NCBI GenBank assembly: GCA_022823625.1
Contig: JAJEHQ010000036.1
Location: 1-64,000 of the forward strand
Reading direction: 5' to 3'
Source of the DNA: Gammaproteobacteria bacterium
Lineage (GTDB): Bacteria; Pseudomonadota; Gammaproteobacteria; Arenicellales; JAJDZL01
Length of the DNA: 64,000 nt
Under the pieces are notes generated by a model that did no database searches, had not been told where the DNA came from, and worked only from the letters and a program-made list of their open reading frames with translations. A program made the translations under genes and the position numbers. Below, piece by piece: positions 1-8,597 of the stretch (positions are counted from its first letter, which is position 1; each line of letters begins with the position of its first letter).

Positions 1-107
1 ACTTTGAGTTTGATGATGTTATGCGGGTGCTACTGGGCGTAAAACCGAAATCCTATCAGAGAACTCAAAAGCAAAAATCTTCTAAAAATGCCAAGAAATT
101 GGATTGA
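1..107 (+). CDS. IS-passenger small protein, 3' end only
   Basis: The 5' end is cut by the window edge. The frame encodes the C-terminal part of the small protein that follows the IS1595-like transposase, with FEFDDVMRVLLGVKPK then a Lys/Gln/Ser-rich tail ending KKLD and a TGA at 105-107. It is identical to the passenger gene at 28241-28399. No function is known to me. The basic tail could contact nucleic acid or the transposase, which is inference only. Confidence 0.7.
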   Translation, partial: FEFDDVMRVLLGVKPKSYQRTQKQKSSKNAKKLD

Positions 108-116
108 TTTTATGCC

Positions 117-140
117 TGTCAACTCAAATGGATAAATCCC
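117..140 (+). repeat. Terminal inverted repeat of the left-edge IS copy
   Basis: Reads TGTCAACTCAAATGGATAAA then TCCC. It is identical, reverse complemented, to 28208-28231 and differs by one base from the other IS end at 29482-29505. It marks the right boundary of the left-edge element. Confidence 0.85.
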
Positions 141-345
141 ATTTTTTTCTCGGCACACTGGCCCAGTTCGAACATCATGCACAGCATGCTGTTTCAATTC
201 AGATACCCCTTGGAGCGCCGGGTCCGATGCCAGAATCGTGGCAAACATCGACTCTTTCGGATTGGTAGTGCGGATGCTCTGCCAGTGCTTGGCCGGAAAA
301 TCGTAAACCGCCTTCAACACCTAGCGGTCCTTACGCAGAAACTCT
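141..345 (-). pseudogene. IS256/Mutator-family transposase, C-terminal remnant
   Basis: The minus strand encodes VLKAVYDFPAKHWQSIRTTN followed by PKESMFAT, matching the conserved FPAEHW-RTTNP-ES-FAT block near the C-terminus of IS256-family transposases. After FAT the homology moves to the neighbouring frame, where it reads WHRTRRSKGYLN, a stop, then MLCMMFELGQCAEKK, the usual family C-terminus. An in-frame TAG at 321-323 separates IEFLRKDR from VLKAVYDF. So it carries at least one frameshift and two nonsense changes. The very end is removed by the IS1595-like copy at 140/141. It is a dead relic. Confidence 0.8.
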
Positions 346-401
346 ATACGTAAGAGTCGCATGATCATGTCTGAATTCAGACATGTAACGCATAAACAGT
401 C

Positions 402-599
402 ATGAAACAGCGAGCAAAGACGAGTTCTGTCCCACCGATGACCGATTTCGAGTTTGACGATGTGATGAGAGTGTTGCTGGGAGTTAAGCCGAAAGGTAAA
501 CAGAAAAAAATGAGGAACATCAAGCAGAAAAACGCACATGTAAAAAGGGATAGAACTTTGCATCAACAAATCCGAAAAGTCAGGAACGTAGGATATTGA
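402..599 (+). CDS. Small basic protein, stand-alone homologue of the IS-passenger protein
   Basis: The 65-residue product starts MKQRAKTSSVPPMT, then carries DFEFDDVMRVLLGVKPK (bases 444-494) and a strongly basic tail. That 17-residue core is identical to the passenger protein of the IS1595-like element. Nine of the 17 codons differ, and every change is synonymous, which argues for selection on the protein. No transposase accompanies this copy. It may be a survivor of an older insertion or a domesticated gene. The rest of the sequence, including the tail, is unrelated to the IS copy. Function unknown; the start at 402 aligns with the passenger start at 28399. Confidence 0.6.
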   Translation: MKQRAKTSSVPPMTDFEFDDVMRVLLGVKPKGKQKKMRNIKQKNAHVKRDRTLHQQIRKVRNVGY

Positions 600-757
600 T
601 CAATGCAACATGCTCCTAGCGCAACTGGAACAGAAATTCAGCCAGGTGTTTTTCGCTATCTTCAAGTGCAAAAGTTTTTCATAATTTTTCAATCTTTTGG
701 ATCAATTTTAACCCTGTCAACTGTACTACGATTAATCCCCAAATTTTTACCAAAATT

Positions 758-1957
758 TCAGGTGAGATCGCTGAAACTGGAAGTTTCAAGATCGTTAATT
801 TTGTTCCAGGGCAGCAAAGTGCCAAAAGTTCGATTTTGCAACTGCTCCCCTGCATAGATCACAACATTACTGACCGAATCGAAACATTGAAAATGCTTCT
901 CTACACGCTTGATTCCGGATAACAGGTTGGTGGTCGCCGTTTTCGAAGCTTTTGCATCAACAAGCACAATTGAATTTGCCTGCTGGATGATCAGGTCTAC
1001 TTCGGCACCATTGCTGTCTCGATAAAATGATAAACCCCGATTTTCACCAGCGTGCCAGCGCCTTTTGAAAATCTCCGAGACAGCCCAGGTTTCAAATATC
1101 GAGCCAAACAAAGGATGGAAACGTAGCTGATCTGCAGACTGAATTCCCAACAAAAAACATAACAGCCCTGTATCGACGAAGTGCAGTTTTGGCATTTTGA
1201 CAATGCGTTTGCGTAAATTTCCGAAAAAAGGCCTTAATCGGTATACCAGGTGGCTAGCCTCAAGGACGCTCCCCCACGACTTCGCGGTGGGTTGAGAAAT
1301 TCCACAATCTCCGGCCAAAGATGCGTAATTCAACAGTTGCGCCGACCTAGTCGCACTCAGTTCAACATATTGTTGAAATCGCGTCAAACTGTCAATGTTT
1401 TTGACCATGCGGACATCTCTTTCCAAATATGTTGCAACATAGGACCGATACCAGTCGGTTGTGTTGCATCCTGTATCATAAATCGGGGGAAACAACCCTC
1501 TGAACAAAGTTTCCTCCAGACTTTGTTCACAATCACCGATTTGAGTGAGTTCAGAGAGGGTGAATGGAAAAAGTTGACGGACAGAGGTGCGTCCAGCCAG
1601 GGATTGACTAACTGTTTGGGAAATTGTCAGATTTTGCGAACCAGTTAAAATCCATTTCCCGGCTGTCCGGTCACTGTCAATAATGGATTGCAGGTAGGAA
1701 GGGATATCAGGTACGCGTTGAAATTCATCCAGAATTGCACCGTCTGGCAGATCAGCTAAAAATCCGCGGGGATCTTCCTGTGCGAATCTGCGAATGTCAG
1801 GCGACTCAAGATTAACGTATTTGTGATCTGGGAAAATTTTTTGACAAAGTGTAGTCTTGCCACTTTGTCTCGGTCCGGTCAGGGTGATCGCAGGATATGC
1901 CGCAGCATCCGAAATCAACAGCGGTGTAATTTCTCGTTCAATAAACATCATTACCAT
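758..1957 (-). CDS. AAA-type ATPase with DUF4143 domain
   Basis: A 399-residue protein with Walker A GPRQSGKTT near residue 28 and Walker B GAILDEF near residue 93. The sensor-like LTGSQN follows near residue 124, then a C-terminal DUF4143 region with a nuclease-like segment (EVDLIIQQANSIVLVDAKA). Members of this large family are cytoplasmic and mostly uncharacterised. They are common near mobile elements and toxin-like genes. Length is normal for the family, so it looks intact. Three ATGs lie close together at the start (1957, 1951, 1948) and no strong Shine-Dalgarno sequence decides among them. A large inverted repeat sits just upstream. A second member, truncated, occurs at 27363-28220. 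Confidence 0.85.
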   Translation of the reverse strand: MVMMFIEREITPLLISDAAAYPAITLTGPRQSGKTTLCQKIFPDHKYVNLESPDIRRFAQEDPRGFLADLPDGAILDEFQRVPDIPSYLQSIIDSDRTAGKWILTGSQNLTISQTVSQSLAGRTSVRQLFPFTLSELTQIGDCEQSLEETLFRGLFPPIYDTGCNTTDWYRSYVATYLERDVRMVKNIDSLTRFQQYVELSATRSAQLLNYASLAGDCGISQPTAKSWGSVLEASHLVYRLRPFFGNLRKRIVKMPKLHFVDTGLLCFLLGIQSADQLRFHPLFGSIFETWAVSEIFKRRWHAGENRGLSFYRDSNGAEVDLIIQQANSIVLVDAKASKTATTNLLSGIKRVEKHFQCFDSVSNVVIYAGEQLQNRTFGTLLPWNKINDLETSSFSDLT

Positions 1958-2349
1958 TGTACATAATAATAGGATAAATGAAACTATGACTTTTATTTAG
2001 CCTATTACTTGGATCCTAATATTGAACGATACTGATAGGGTTCCGAATCTAGGCAAAGTCACTGACAGGTGCATCATTTGATTGTCCAGGTTTATCTGCT
2101 AGACCGTGCCGGACAACGAAATCCCGCTGCCACTGAGTGGATGACTAAAGCAAACAAAGTCGCAGGAAACAACCAATTACAGAGAGGAATAATTTTCGCT
2201 TTTGGGACGTTTTCGGGCAAATTTTTCGAAGTATGTATCCCCAATAATTTCTATTGGTGATAGGCCACCAGTTTGAATTCAATGTAAAATTTTGGTCGAT
2301 TTAATGACTATTGGTAATAGTACTAACTACCATCAGCAAGTATCCATCT
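1958..2349. other. Intergenic region between divergent ATPase and glycosyltransferase
   Basis: It holds the inverted repeat at 1968-2006 and a short hairpin CCAATA-TATTGG near 2250-2266. One 63-codon open frame at 2069-2260 has no recognisable similarity or ribosome binding site, and I do not call it a gene. It should contain divergent promoters, but I cannot place them. Confidence 0.4.
1968..2006. promoter_or_regulatory. Inverted repeat upstream of the DUF4143 ATPase
   Basis: Arms 1968-1979 (AATAGGATAAAT) and 1995-2006 (ATTTAGCCTATT) match at 11 of 12 positions around a 15-base centre. It begins 11 bases upstream of the ATPase start codon, a place suited to an operator or a 5' UTR hairpin. 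No T-run follows on either strand, so a terminator is unlikely. Confidence 0.4.
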
Positions 2350-3636
2350 ATGAATGAACAGAAAACTATCGCCTTTTTTCCAGAAGGTGCCTTTGGTCCA
2401 GCACTGAACTCGGTCGGGATTGCGCAGGCCTGTACCGAAATGGGGCACCGATGCGTATTTCTGACAGATCCGGGATTCGCCGGTGTATTTAGTGATTATG
2501 GATTCGAAGAGCGCACTGTCAGGTTGTCAGAAGAAATGCCTCCGGAAGAGATGGCCAAGTACTGGTCAAACTTCATCGATGGACATATACCGAATTTCAA
2601 TTTGACGCCGTACCAGCAGATTGACAATTATGTGAAGGAGTGCTGGGAAGCCATAGTTGATACAGCGAAATGGGCGGAAAAGGATTTGCCCTCTGTACTG
2701 AGTGACCTCAATCCCGACTTAATTTGTATCGACAACGTCGTTTTGTTTCCGGCTGCCAAACAGTTTGGCGTGCCTTGGATTCGAATCATCTCCTGTAGCG
2801 AAAACGAAATTGAAGATCCAATGATTCCACCCCACCTGTCGGGTTGTGGTGAGAATGACCTGGAGTGTTTTGAGGCTTACCGCAATCACTTCAACGAAGT
2901 CGTAAAGCCGGTGCACGAAGACTTTAATAACTTTCTTAAGACCTGCGGTGAAGAGCCATACTCTATTGGGCAGTTCTTTGAAACCTCCCCCTACATGAAT
3001 CTACTACTGTACCCGGAGCCACTTCAGTACAAGCGAAAGTACCCCTTAAACCCGGAGAAGTTTCAGTTTCTTGAAGGATGTGTCAGATCCGATGAGCACT
3101 ATGAGGTACCGGAGTTTAAGCAGAATAACGACGCCCCGCTGATTTATCTGAGCTTTGGTTCGTTAGGGTCAGGTGACACAGATCTGTTAAAGCGAATGAT
3201 TGGAGTTCTGGGCGGACTCGATTATCGAGTTCTTGTCAATATCGGGGATTATGGCGATGCCTATGATTCAATCCCCGACAATGTTCATATTGCCTCATGG
3301 TATCCTCAGCCGTCGGTCATTGAGCAGTGTGATGCTGTCATTCACCATGGTGGCAACAACAGTTTTACTGAATGTCTGTATTTTGGTAAACCAGCTTTGA
3401 TCATGCCTTATGTATGGGATGGTCACGACAACTCAACACGTGCACAGGAAACTGGACATGGTCTGAAAATGCACCGTGCTAACTGGACTGAAGAGCAGTT
3501 TGCTGGAGCGATTCATACCTTACTCAACGATAAGGATATGCAAGCCAAACTTGAGGCAACGAGCGCACATATGAAAAGAGCCAATGGACGCCAGAAAGCA
3601 GCTCAAATTATTGATCAGCTGCTTCGCACGAATTAG
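2350..3636 (+). CDS. UDP-glycosyltransferase-like protein (MGT / GT1 family)
   Basis: A 428-residue GT-B fold glycosyltransferase. The N-terminal half starts with an acceptor-side Rossmann strand (KTIAFFPEGAFGPALNSVGIA). The C-terminal half has the nucleotide-sugar site: LIYLSFGSLGSGD, then VHIASWYPQPSVIEQCDAVI, then HHGGNNSFTECLYFGKPALI, the family's donor-binding signature. It probably moves a sugar from an activated donor to a small lipophilic acceptor, unknown here. An upstream in-frame TTG at 2311 exists, but the ATG at 2350 begins where homologues do. It stands alone, convergent with the Rieske ferredoxin gene. Confidence 0.85.
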   Translation: MNEQKTIAFFPEGAFGPALNSVGIAQACTEMGHRCVFLTDPGFAGVFSDYGFEERTVRLSEEMPPEEMAKYWSNFIDGHIPNFNLTPYQQIDNYVKECWEAIVDTAKWAEKDLPSVLSDLNPDLICIDNVVLFPAAKQFGVPWIRIISCSENEIEDPMIPPHLSGCGENDLECFEAYRNHFNEVVKPVHEDFNNFLKTCGEEPYSIGQFFETSPYMNLLLYPEPLQYKRKYPLNPEKFQFLEGCVRSDEHYEVPEFKQNNDAPLIYLSFGSLGSGDTDLLKRMIGVLGGLDYRVLVNIGDYGDAYDSIPDNVHIASWYPQPSVIEQCDAVIHHGGNNSFTECLYFGKPALIMPYVWDGHDNSTRAQETGHGLKMHRANWTEEQFAGAIHTLLNDKDMQAKLEATSAHMKRANGRQKAAQIIDQLLRTN

Positions 3637-3666
3637 ACGCGCTGGACAATACCAGCGGATTCTGGT

Positions 3667-3987
3667 TTAGACTTTGACGTATACCTGGTCGTCAACAACT
3701 TTAACAGAGTACGTCTGCAAGTCTTCTTCTGCGGGTTCTTCGATCACTTCACCTGTGGTGACACTAAATTCAGCAAGGTGTAGTGGGCAGACAATACGGT
3801 CCTCCTCGATGTAACCGTCAGAGAGGCACGCATATTCATGGGTGCAGACATTGCTGATGGCATAGACGTTATCATCCATTAGTACCAATGCAATTTCTTC
3901 AGCGCCGACATCAACCGGGTAGGGAACCCGGTCTTCCAGATCTGACATCGAAGCGACGGCGTGATAGTTTTCCAAACTTTCGTCCAT
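3667..3987 (-). CDS. Rieske-type [2Fe-2S] ferredoxin
   Basis: About 106 residues with the Rieske cluster motif CTHEYACLSDG (Cys-X-His) and CPLHLAEF (Cys-X2-His). It is a soluble ferredoxin of the kind that feeds electrons to ring-hydroxylating dioxygenases or similar oxygenases. The frame is open to 4068, but the ATG at 3987 follows an AGG and gives the normal family length and N-terminus. No oxygenase partner is adjacent, so the acceptor is unknown. Confidence 0.85.
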   Translation of the reverse strand: MDESLENYHAVASMSDLEDRVPYPVDVGAEEIALVLMDDNVYAISNVCTHEYACLSDGYIEEDRIVCPLHLAEFSVTTGEVIEEPAEEDLQTYSVKVVDDQVYVKV

Positions 3988-4405
3988 AACCTGTTGAAGA
4001 CCCCGGAAAATTGTGATTGATTTTGGTAGTTTGCTACCCGTGAACCACGGGTTGTGGCAGATTAGCAAAACCCAGCATTATAGTTTGGGACTCTTGCGAA
4101 ATTGCCAGTTATGGTTGAGCGTTTTATCTCAAATAGCCTTCTGATTCTGTTTGGTTTGGAGCCGAACGGACAAAAGTCAGTTTGCTGAACCTCCCCTCAC
4201 TCAAATGACAAAATTCTAGCGCTTAAAGTAATCATAATGAAAGTCAGTTGTTATTCACCCACGGCTCCCACGCTACGGAACTACTGGCATCGATGGTTGG
4301 TTGGGCAAAACTAGTTTTCAACTTATTCAAGCATACCCTCATTATTGTTGTCATCGAATAGAAGCATCATAAACGGTTGAGTTTTTCTAGAGCGTCATTA
4401 AAATC
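3988..4405. other. Intergenic region, nothing recognised
   Basis: This stretch upstream of both the Rieske ferredoxin gene and yicC shows no coding similarity, tRNA-like fold or clear terminator. Divergent promoters are expected here. Confidence 0.4.
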
Positions 4406-5272
4406 ATGATTTCCAGTATGACCGGATATGCCCGGCAAATAAAAGAAACAGATAGGGGTGAATTGACCTGGGCGTTGCGTTCGTTAAATCAACGTTCGCT
4501 TGATATCCATATCAATATTCCCGACCAATTTCGTCCAGTCGAAGCGCAATATCGCCGTAAATTAAATGAAAGCTTCGAAAGGGGGCGGATTGACGCCTCC
4601 CTGCTATTTAATCGAGTGTCCGCTGGATCGGAGACGGGTTTGTTGGACCAGGCGGTACTCACGTCATTGTTTGCCCATGCCGAGGAAGTCCAAAAGTACA
4701 GTCCAGACGCTACTGCACTTTCTATTGCGGAAGTATTGAGGTGGCCCGGGGTTATTAGCATTGATGAAGAACCTGATGAGGCTTTTTTCGGGCTTACACT
4801 TCAGTTGTTAGATGAATCGATTGAAGAGTTGGTGATGGATCGTCGCCGCGAGGGTGGCCAGGTTGAAGAGATTCTTCAGGACAGACTAAAGCTGTTCAAA
4901 TCCAGCTGTGATGAAGCTGGGAAATTAATTCCAGAGGCGCAGCAGAGTCTTCGTGAACGGTTTAAAGAAAAACTGGAGGAATTGAATATTGAGGTCGATC
5001 CGGGACGATGGGAGCAGGAGATTGGATTGGCGCTGACTAAACTTGATGTGGCAGAAGAAATCGATCGTATCCACTTACACGTTGTCGAGTTTGAACGAGT
5101 GCTGGCTGAAGACTCGATAGTCGGCAAACGATTGGGATTTCTACTGCAGGAACTTGTTCGAGAAGTGAATACGCTAGGTGCAAAGACACTGTATTTTCCG
5201 TTGAATTCACTAACAGTCGATATGAAGGTGATTCTTGAACAAATTCGAGAGCAGGTTCAGAATGTCGAGTAA
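4406..5272 (+). CDS. yicC: YicC family endoribonuclease-like protein
   Basis: A full-length 288-residue YicC. It has the characteristic N-terminus MISSMTGYAR, the LRSLNQRSLDI segment and the conserved C-terminal VRLGFLLQE-like (KRLGFLLQELVREVNTLGAKT) helix. YicC proteins are ribonucleases linked in E. coli to small-RNA turnover and stationary-phase fitness. The gene lies 36 bases upstream of gmk in the same direction, the common bacterial order. No strong Shine-Dalgarno sequence precedes the ATG. Confidence 0.95.
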   Translation: MISSMTGYARQIKETDRGELTWALRSLNQRSLDIHINIPDQFRPVEAQYRRKLNESFERGRIDASLLFNRVSAGSETGLLDQAVLTSLFAHAEEVQKYSPDATALSIAEVLRWPGVISIDEEPDEAFFGLTLQLLDESIEELVMDRRREGGQVEEILQDRLKLFKSSCDEAGKLIPEAQQSLRERFKEKLEELNIEVDPGRWEQEIGLALTKLDVAEEIDRIHLHVVEFERVLAEDSIVGKRLGFLLQELVREVNTLGAKTLYFPLNSLTVDMKVILEQIREQVQNVE

Positions 5273-5308
5273 CCAGCAGTTTTTACTTTCTATTCGACAG
5301 GGGATGGT

Positions 5309-5926
5309 GTGTTAGAAACCGCCCCCGTAATTCTGATCATTGCTGCAGCATCCGGAACTGGAAAATCCAGTCTGGCGAGAGCTTTGGTTAATTCAGAACC
5401 TGCGGTGGTTCTGTCGGTTTCCCACACGACCCGAAAGATTGGACAAGGCGAAATTGATGGGCGGGAGTATTTCTTCATTTCAGAGCAAACATTCAAAAAA
5501 ATGGCTGAAGCAGGCCACTTTGCTGAATATGCAAAAGTTTACGACCACTACTATGGAACCTCAAAAAAAACCATCACGGACAATCTGGAATCTGGTCTTA
5601 GCGTGGTTCTCGATATCGACTGGCAGGGTGCGCAACAGGTTGCCCGTCAGTTTGAATGTGCAGTGAGAGTGTTTTTACTGCCGCCATCCATCCACACATT
5701 ACGAACCAGGCTGATCAATCGCAAACGTGATCCAGAAAAAGCCATTCACTCTAGATTGCAAGTGGCAATTGAGGACATGAAGCATTACACAGAATTTGAT
5801 CACGTCATTTTGAATGATGACTTTGACGCCGCACTACTGGACCTGAAGTCCATTTTGCCGGGTCATTCTGGAATAACCCGCCCCTTGCCAGAGAATCTGC
5901 TTGAAAATCTAGGCATTGCTGCCTGA
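5309..5926 (+). CDS. gmk: Guanylate kinase
   Basis: A 205-residue guanylate kinase converting GMP to GDP with ATP. It has the P-loop AAASGTGKSS near residues 12-21, the GMP-binding region (SVSHTTRKIGQGEIDGREY) and DIDWQGAQQV. The start is GTG at 5309, because no in-frame ATG is near. The P-loop has Ala-Ser-Gly-Thr-Gly where many homologues have Pro-Ser-Gly-Ala-Gly, a tolerated variant. It probably shares a transcript with yicC. Confidence 0.95.
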   Translation: MLETAPVILIIAAASGTGKSSLARALVNSEPAVVLSVSHTTRKIGQGEIDGREYFFISEQTFKKMAEAGHFAEYAKVYDHYYGTSKKTITDNLESGLSVVLDIDWQGAQQVARQFECAVRVFLLPPSIHTLRTRLINRKRDPEKAIHSRLQVAIEDMKHYTEFDHVILNDDFDAALLDLKSILPGHSGITRPLPENLLENLGIAA

Positions 5927-6151
5927 CTCCTGTCAGCATTCACCAGCCTCACACACTGACCATTCGCCAGCCACATCGATAGGGGCGACCGGGTTGTGTG
6001 CATCATTGCATACAAATCGAAGAATACTCCCTGCTGGAAAAGGTTGAGAATAACCTGAACAAAATTTAATGATTCTGAAATCTTGTGTCAATATTCGGCC
6101 AAGTAGAATGTTCTCATTCAAACTTCCAGTTCCTTAATCAGAGGTGAATCC

Positions 6152-7723
6152 ATGCAATTTATGCAAATGAACAACAAGAAACTCCTGAGCAAAGTTTCGA
6201 TTCTAATGACATTGGCCGTTGCAATAATTGCAATTGGCCTGGTCCTGCGAACTGAGTCAACTGTACACGCGGTTGAGGGTGCAAAACCCGTCGGAGTTGA
6301 ACTTGGCGACGTCGTGATCAACCAAGGTTTTGCCGAGATGATTGAAGCCGTTACACCCGCAGTGGTTTCACTGGAGGTGACGCAAAAGCTTCCGGCATCT
6401 TACCAGGATCAAGAGTTTCCTTTAGATCCCTTCAAAAACTTCAGAGAGAAAGGGCCAGGTCAAATTCCTGATTGGTTTTGGGAGCAGTTTCCTTGGGCTC
6501 CGGAAAATTTCGGAAACAAGGAAAGGAAAAAGTCCCCACCTCAACGGCCGTTTTCTGGAGTTGGCGCCGGTCTCGTGTTTGATCCATCTGGTCTCATCGT
6601 TACGAATAACCACGTAATCGACAATGCAGCGGAAATTCGGGTCACACTACACGATGGCAGAGTTCTCGAAGCTGAAGTAGTCGGTGTCGATCAGTTTACA
6701 GATCTTGCGGTATTGCGGATCAAAGCAGACGAACAGCTGCCATATGCAGAATTTGGAAAAACCGAAAAGGTTCGAGTCGGCGATTGGGCAATCGCAATCG
6801 GTGATCCGTTCGGACTGCAAAAATCAGTATCGTTGGGAATTGTTTCGGCGATGGGAAGAAATTTTTCCTATGATTCACCAAAGGTGCCTCTTATCCAGGT
6901 TGACGCAGCTGTCAATCGCGGAAATTCCGGCGGGCCTCTATTCAACGCGATGGGTCAGGTCATTGGAATAAACACGATGATTATTTCTCCAAGTGGATCG
7001 TCTGCCGGTGTTGCCCTGGCAGTGCCGTCATCCATTGTTGAAGACATCGTAACGACTATTCAGACTGAGGGTCGCGTAACGCGGGGTTGGCTTGGTGTTG
7101 AGATACAGAATGTCACAGCCGACATAGCCGGTGCGTTGGGACTGGATGAAGAAGACCCACACGGTGCTTTGGTTTCACGCATACAAGTTGACAGTCCGGC
7201 AGAGAATGCTGGAATTGAAGTGGGCGACATTATTGTTTCGTTCAATGGACAGCGGATTGACGACATTCAAGCTCTATCAAAGATTGTGAAGTTGACAGTT
7301 CCAGGCTCTGAAGTTCCGATTTTTGTATTGCGAAATGGGGAACGAATTGAGCTTCAGGGTACTGTTGACTTACTGGCCATGAGCGGACAGGAAATGGAAA
7401 AGATGGCAGCACCAGAAGAAGTTCAAGAACCGCCAATTGGTGCATCAGTGGCAACACTGACTCCCGAGCTTCGTAAAAAGTATCGTATCAATCGAGCTGT
7501 CAAGGGTGTAGTGATTACAGATGTGATGGCCGACAGCCCAGCTGCTAAAGCCGGGCTGGAAGAAGGCGATGTAATTGTGTCTATCAACAATCAGTCGGTA
7601 GATTCGTCTGAAAGTGCCAGTGAAGTGATTCAATCGGTTACCGAAACTGGAAAGTCAAGTGCACTACTGTTGGTTGCCGACGGCCAAGGTAAGCAACAGT
7701 TTATTGTGATTGCTCTTTCCTAA
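6152..7723 (+). CDS. htrA: Periplasmic HtrA/DegP-type serine protease with two PDZ domains
   Basis: A 523-residue HtrA protease. It has an N-terminal signal/anchor segment at residues 10-32. The trypsin-like domain carries His154 (TNNHVID), Asp184 (TDLAVL) and Ser259 (GNSGGP). Two PDZ domains follow at about 310-400 and 425-520. It degrades or refolds misfolded envelope proteins. AGAGGTG sits before the ATG at 6152. A strong terminator follows at 7765. The neighbouring two-component genes downstream could report envelope stress, but the terminator separates the transcripts. Confidence 0.93.
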   Translation: MQFMQMNNKKLLSKVSILMTLAVAIIAIGLVLRTESTVHAVEGAKPVGVELGDVVINQGFAEMIEAVTPAVVSLEVTQKLPASYQDQEFPLDPFKNFREKGPGQIPDWFWEQFPWAPENFGNKERKKSPPQRPFSGVGAGLVFDPSGLIVTNNHVIDNAAEIRVTLHDGRVLEAEVVGVDQFTDLAVLRIKADEQLPYAEFGKTEKVRVGDWAIAIGDPFGLQKSVSLGIVSAMGRNFSYDSPKVPLIQVDAAVNRGNSGGPLFNAMGQVIGINTMIISPSGSSAGVALAVPSSIVEDIVTTIQTEGRVTRGWLGVEIQNVTADIAGALGLDEEDPHGALVSRIQVDSPAENAGIEVGDIIVSFNGQRIDDIQALSKIVKLTVPGSEVPIFVLRNGERIELQGTVDLLAMSGQEMEKMAAPEEVQEPPIGASVATLTPELRKKYRINRAVKGVVITDVMADSPAAKAGLEEGDVIVSINNQSVDSSESASEVIQSVTETGKSSALLLVADGQGKQQFIVIALS

Positions 7724-7764
7724 TGACTTCCTCCTCCTAAAAACCAGTATGGTTTTTGCATTTT

Positions 7765-7800
7765 CCGGGCATCTTTTTCGAGATGCCCGGATATTTTTTG
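7765..7800 (+). terminator. Rho-independent terminator after htrA
   Basis: A perfect 10-bp stem, CCGGGCATCT / AGATGCCCGG, with loop TTTTCG, followed by ATATTTTTTG. It lies 41 bases past the htrA stop and cleanly separates htrA from the response-regulator gene. Confidence 0.9.
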
Positions 7801-7877
7801 TGCATAAACTTCAATCTGCATAAATTGTTTATATTGAGAACAATGAATAGCACAATCCAAAATGTTGAGAGGTGGTG

Positions 7878-8564
7878 ATGCGAATTCTGGTGGTTGAAGA
7901 TGACGAACACACCAGGCGCTTTATTGCAAAGGGACTGAAGGAATCAGGACACATTGCAGAGGAGGCCGATAATGGCGTCGATGGATTGCACCGGGCACGG
8001 ACTGAAGAATTTGCCGCGCTTATTGTTGATCGCATGCTGCCTAAATTAAGTGGTCTTGAACTGGTACGTAATCTGCGCCAGGAAAACATTTCAACACCAA
8101 TCCTGATCTTGAGCGCACTAGGTGACGTTGAGCAGCGTATCGAGGGTCTTAAATCAGGCAGCGACGATTACCTCAAAAAACCGTTTTCGTTTGCTGAACT
8201 TCTAGCCCGAATTGAATCGATCGTTCGACGCGTTGACAAGTCAGAAACTGAAACCCGGCTCACAGTCGGCGAACTCAGTATGGACCTGATCAAACGGGAA
8301 GTCAGAATGAAAGGCGAGAAGATTGACCTCAGACCGATTGAATTTCGTATTCTTGAAGTCCTAATGCGTTCAAGCGGTCAACTGGTAACCCGTACAATGC
8401 TGCTGGAACGGGTCTGGAACTATAACTTTGATCCACAGACCAATGTGGTGGATACGCACATTTCCAGGCTGAGGTCTAAAATTGACATTCCGTACAGATA
8501 CCCACTCATTCACACCATTCGTGGATCCGGCTACCAGATGAATCCACCTGTTGAGGATTCTTGA
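7878..8564 (+). CDS. OmpR-family response regulator
   Basis: A 228-residue regulator. The receiver domain (1-115) has acidic Asp8/Asp9, phospho-acceptor Asp51 (LIVDRMLP) and Lys near residue 102 (YLKKPFSF). The C-terminal winged helix ends with THISRLRSKID and HTIRGSGYQM. The frame begins GTG GTG ATG. The ATG at 7878 is preferred because GAGAGGTGG lies just upstream and the protein then begins MRILVVEDD as in homologues. It is paired with the histidine kinase 33 bases downstream. Target genes cannot be read from the sequence. Confidence 0.93.
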   Translation: MRILVVEDDEHTRRFIAKGLKESGHIAEEADNGVDGLHRARTEEFAALIVDRMLPKLSGLELVRNLRQENISTPILILSALGDVEQRIEGLKSGSDDYLKKPFSFAELLARIESIVRRVDKSETETRLTVGELSMDLIKREVRMKGEKIDLRPIEFRILEVLMRSSGQLVTRTMLLERVWNYNFDPQTNVVDTHISRLRSKIDIPYRYPLIHTIRGSGYQMNPPVEDS

Positions 8565-8597
8565 GACGCAGACGGACTCAACGCGAGTCACCTAGGG

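Larger units (their letters stand above)
1..140 (+). mobile_element. Right-truncated view of an IS1595-like element (only its passenger-gene end lies in the window)
   Basis: These 140 bases are the exact reverse complement of 28208-28347, the passenger-gene end of the complete IS1595-like element further right. They include the terminal inverted repeat at 117-140. The transposase of this copy should lie to the left, outside the window, on the + strand. The element abuts a broken IS256-family transposase at 141, so it probably inserted into it. Zero differences over 140 bases suggest recent transposition or gene conversion. Confidence 0.85.

Noticed and set aside
2069..2260. 63-codon open frame upstream of the glycosyltransferase
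   Set aside because: No similarity, no ribosome binding site, and mixed composition typical of non-coding DNA.
6058..6090. Sigma-E type promoter before htrA (TGAACAA ... TCTGA)
   Set aside because: Spacing between the two elements is only about 11 bases, too short for a sigma-E promoter.
5933..6121. 62-codon minus-strand frame between gmk and htrA with a cysteine-containing C-terminus
   Set aside because: No recognisable family or Shine-Dalgarno, and it fills the probable htrA promoter region.
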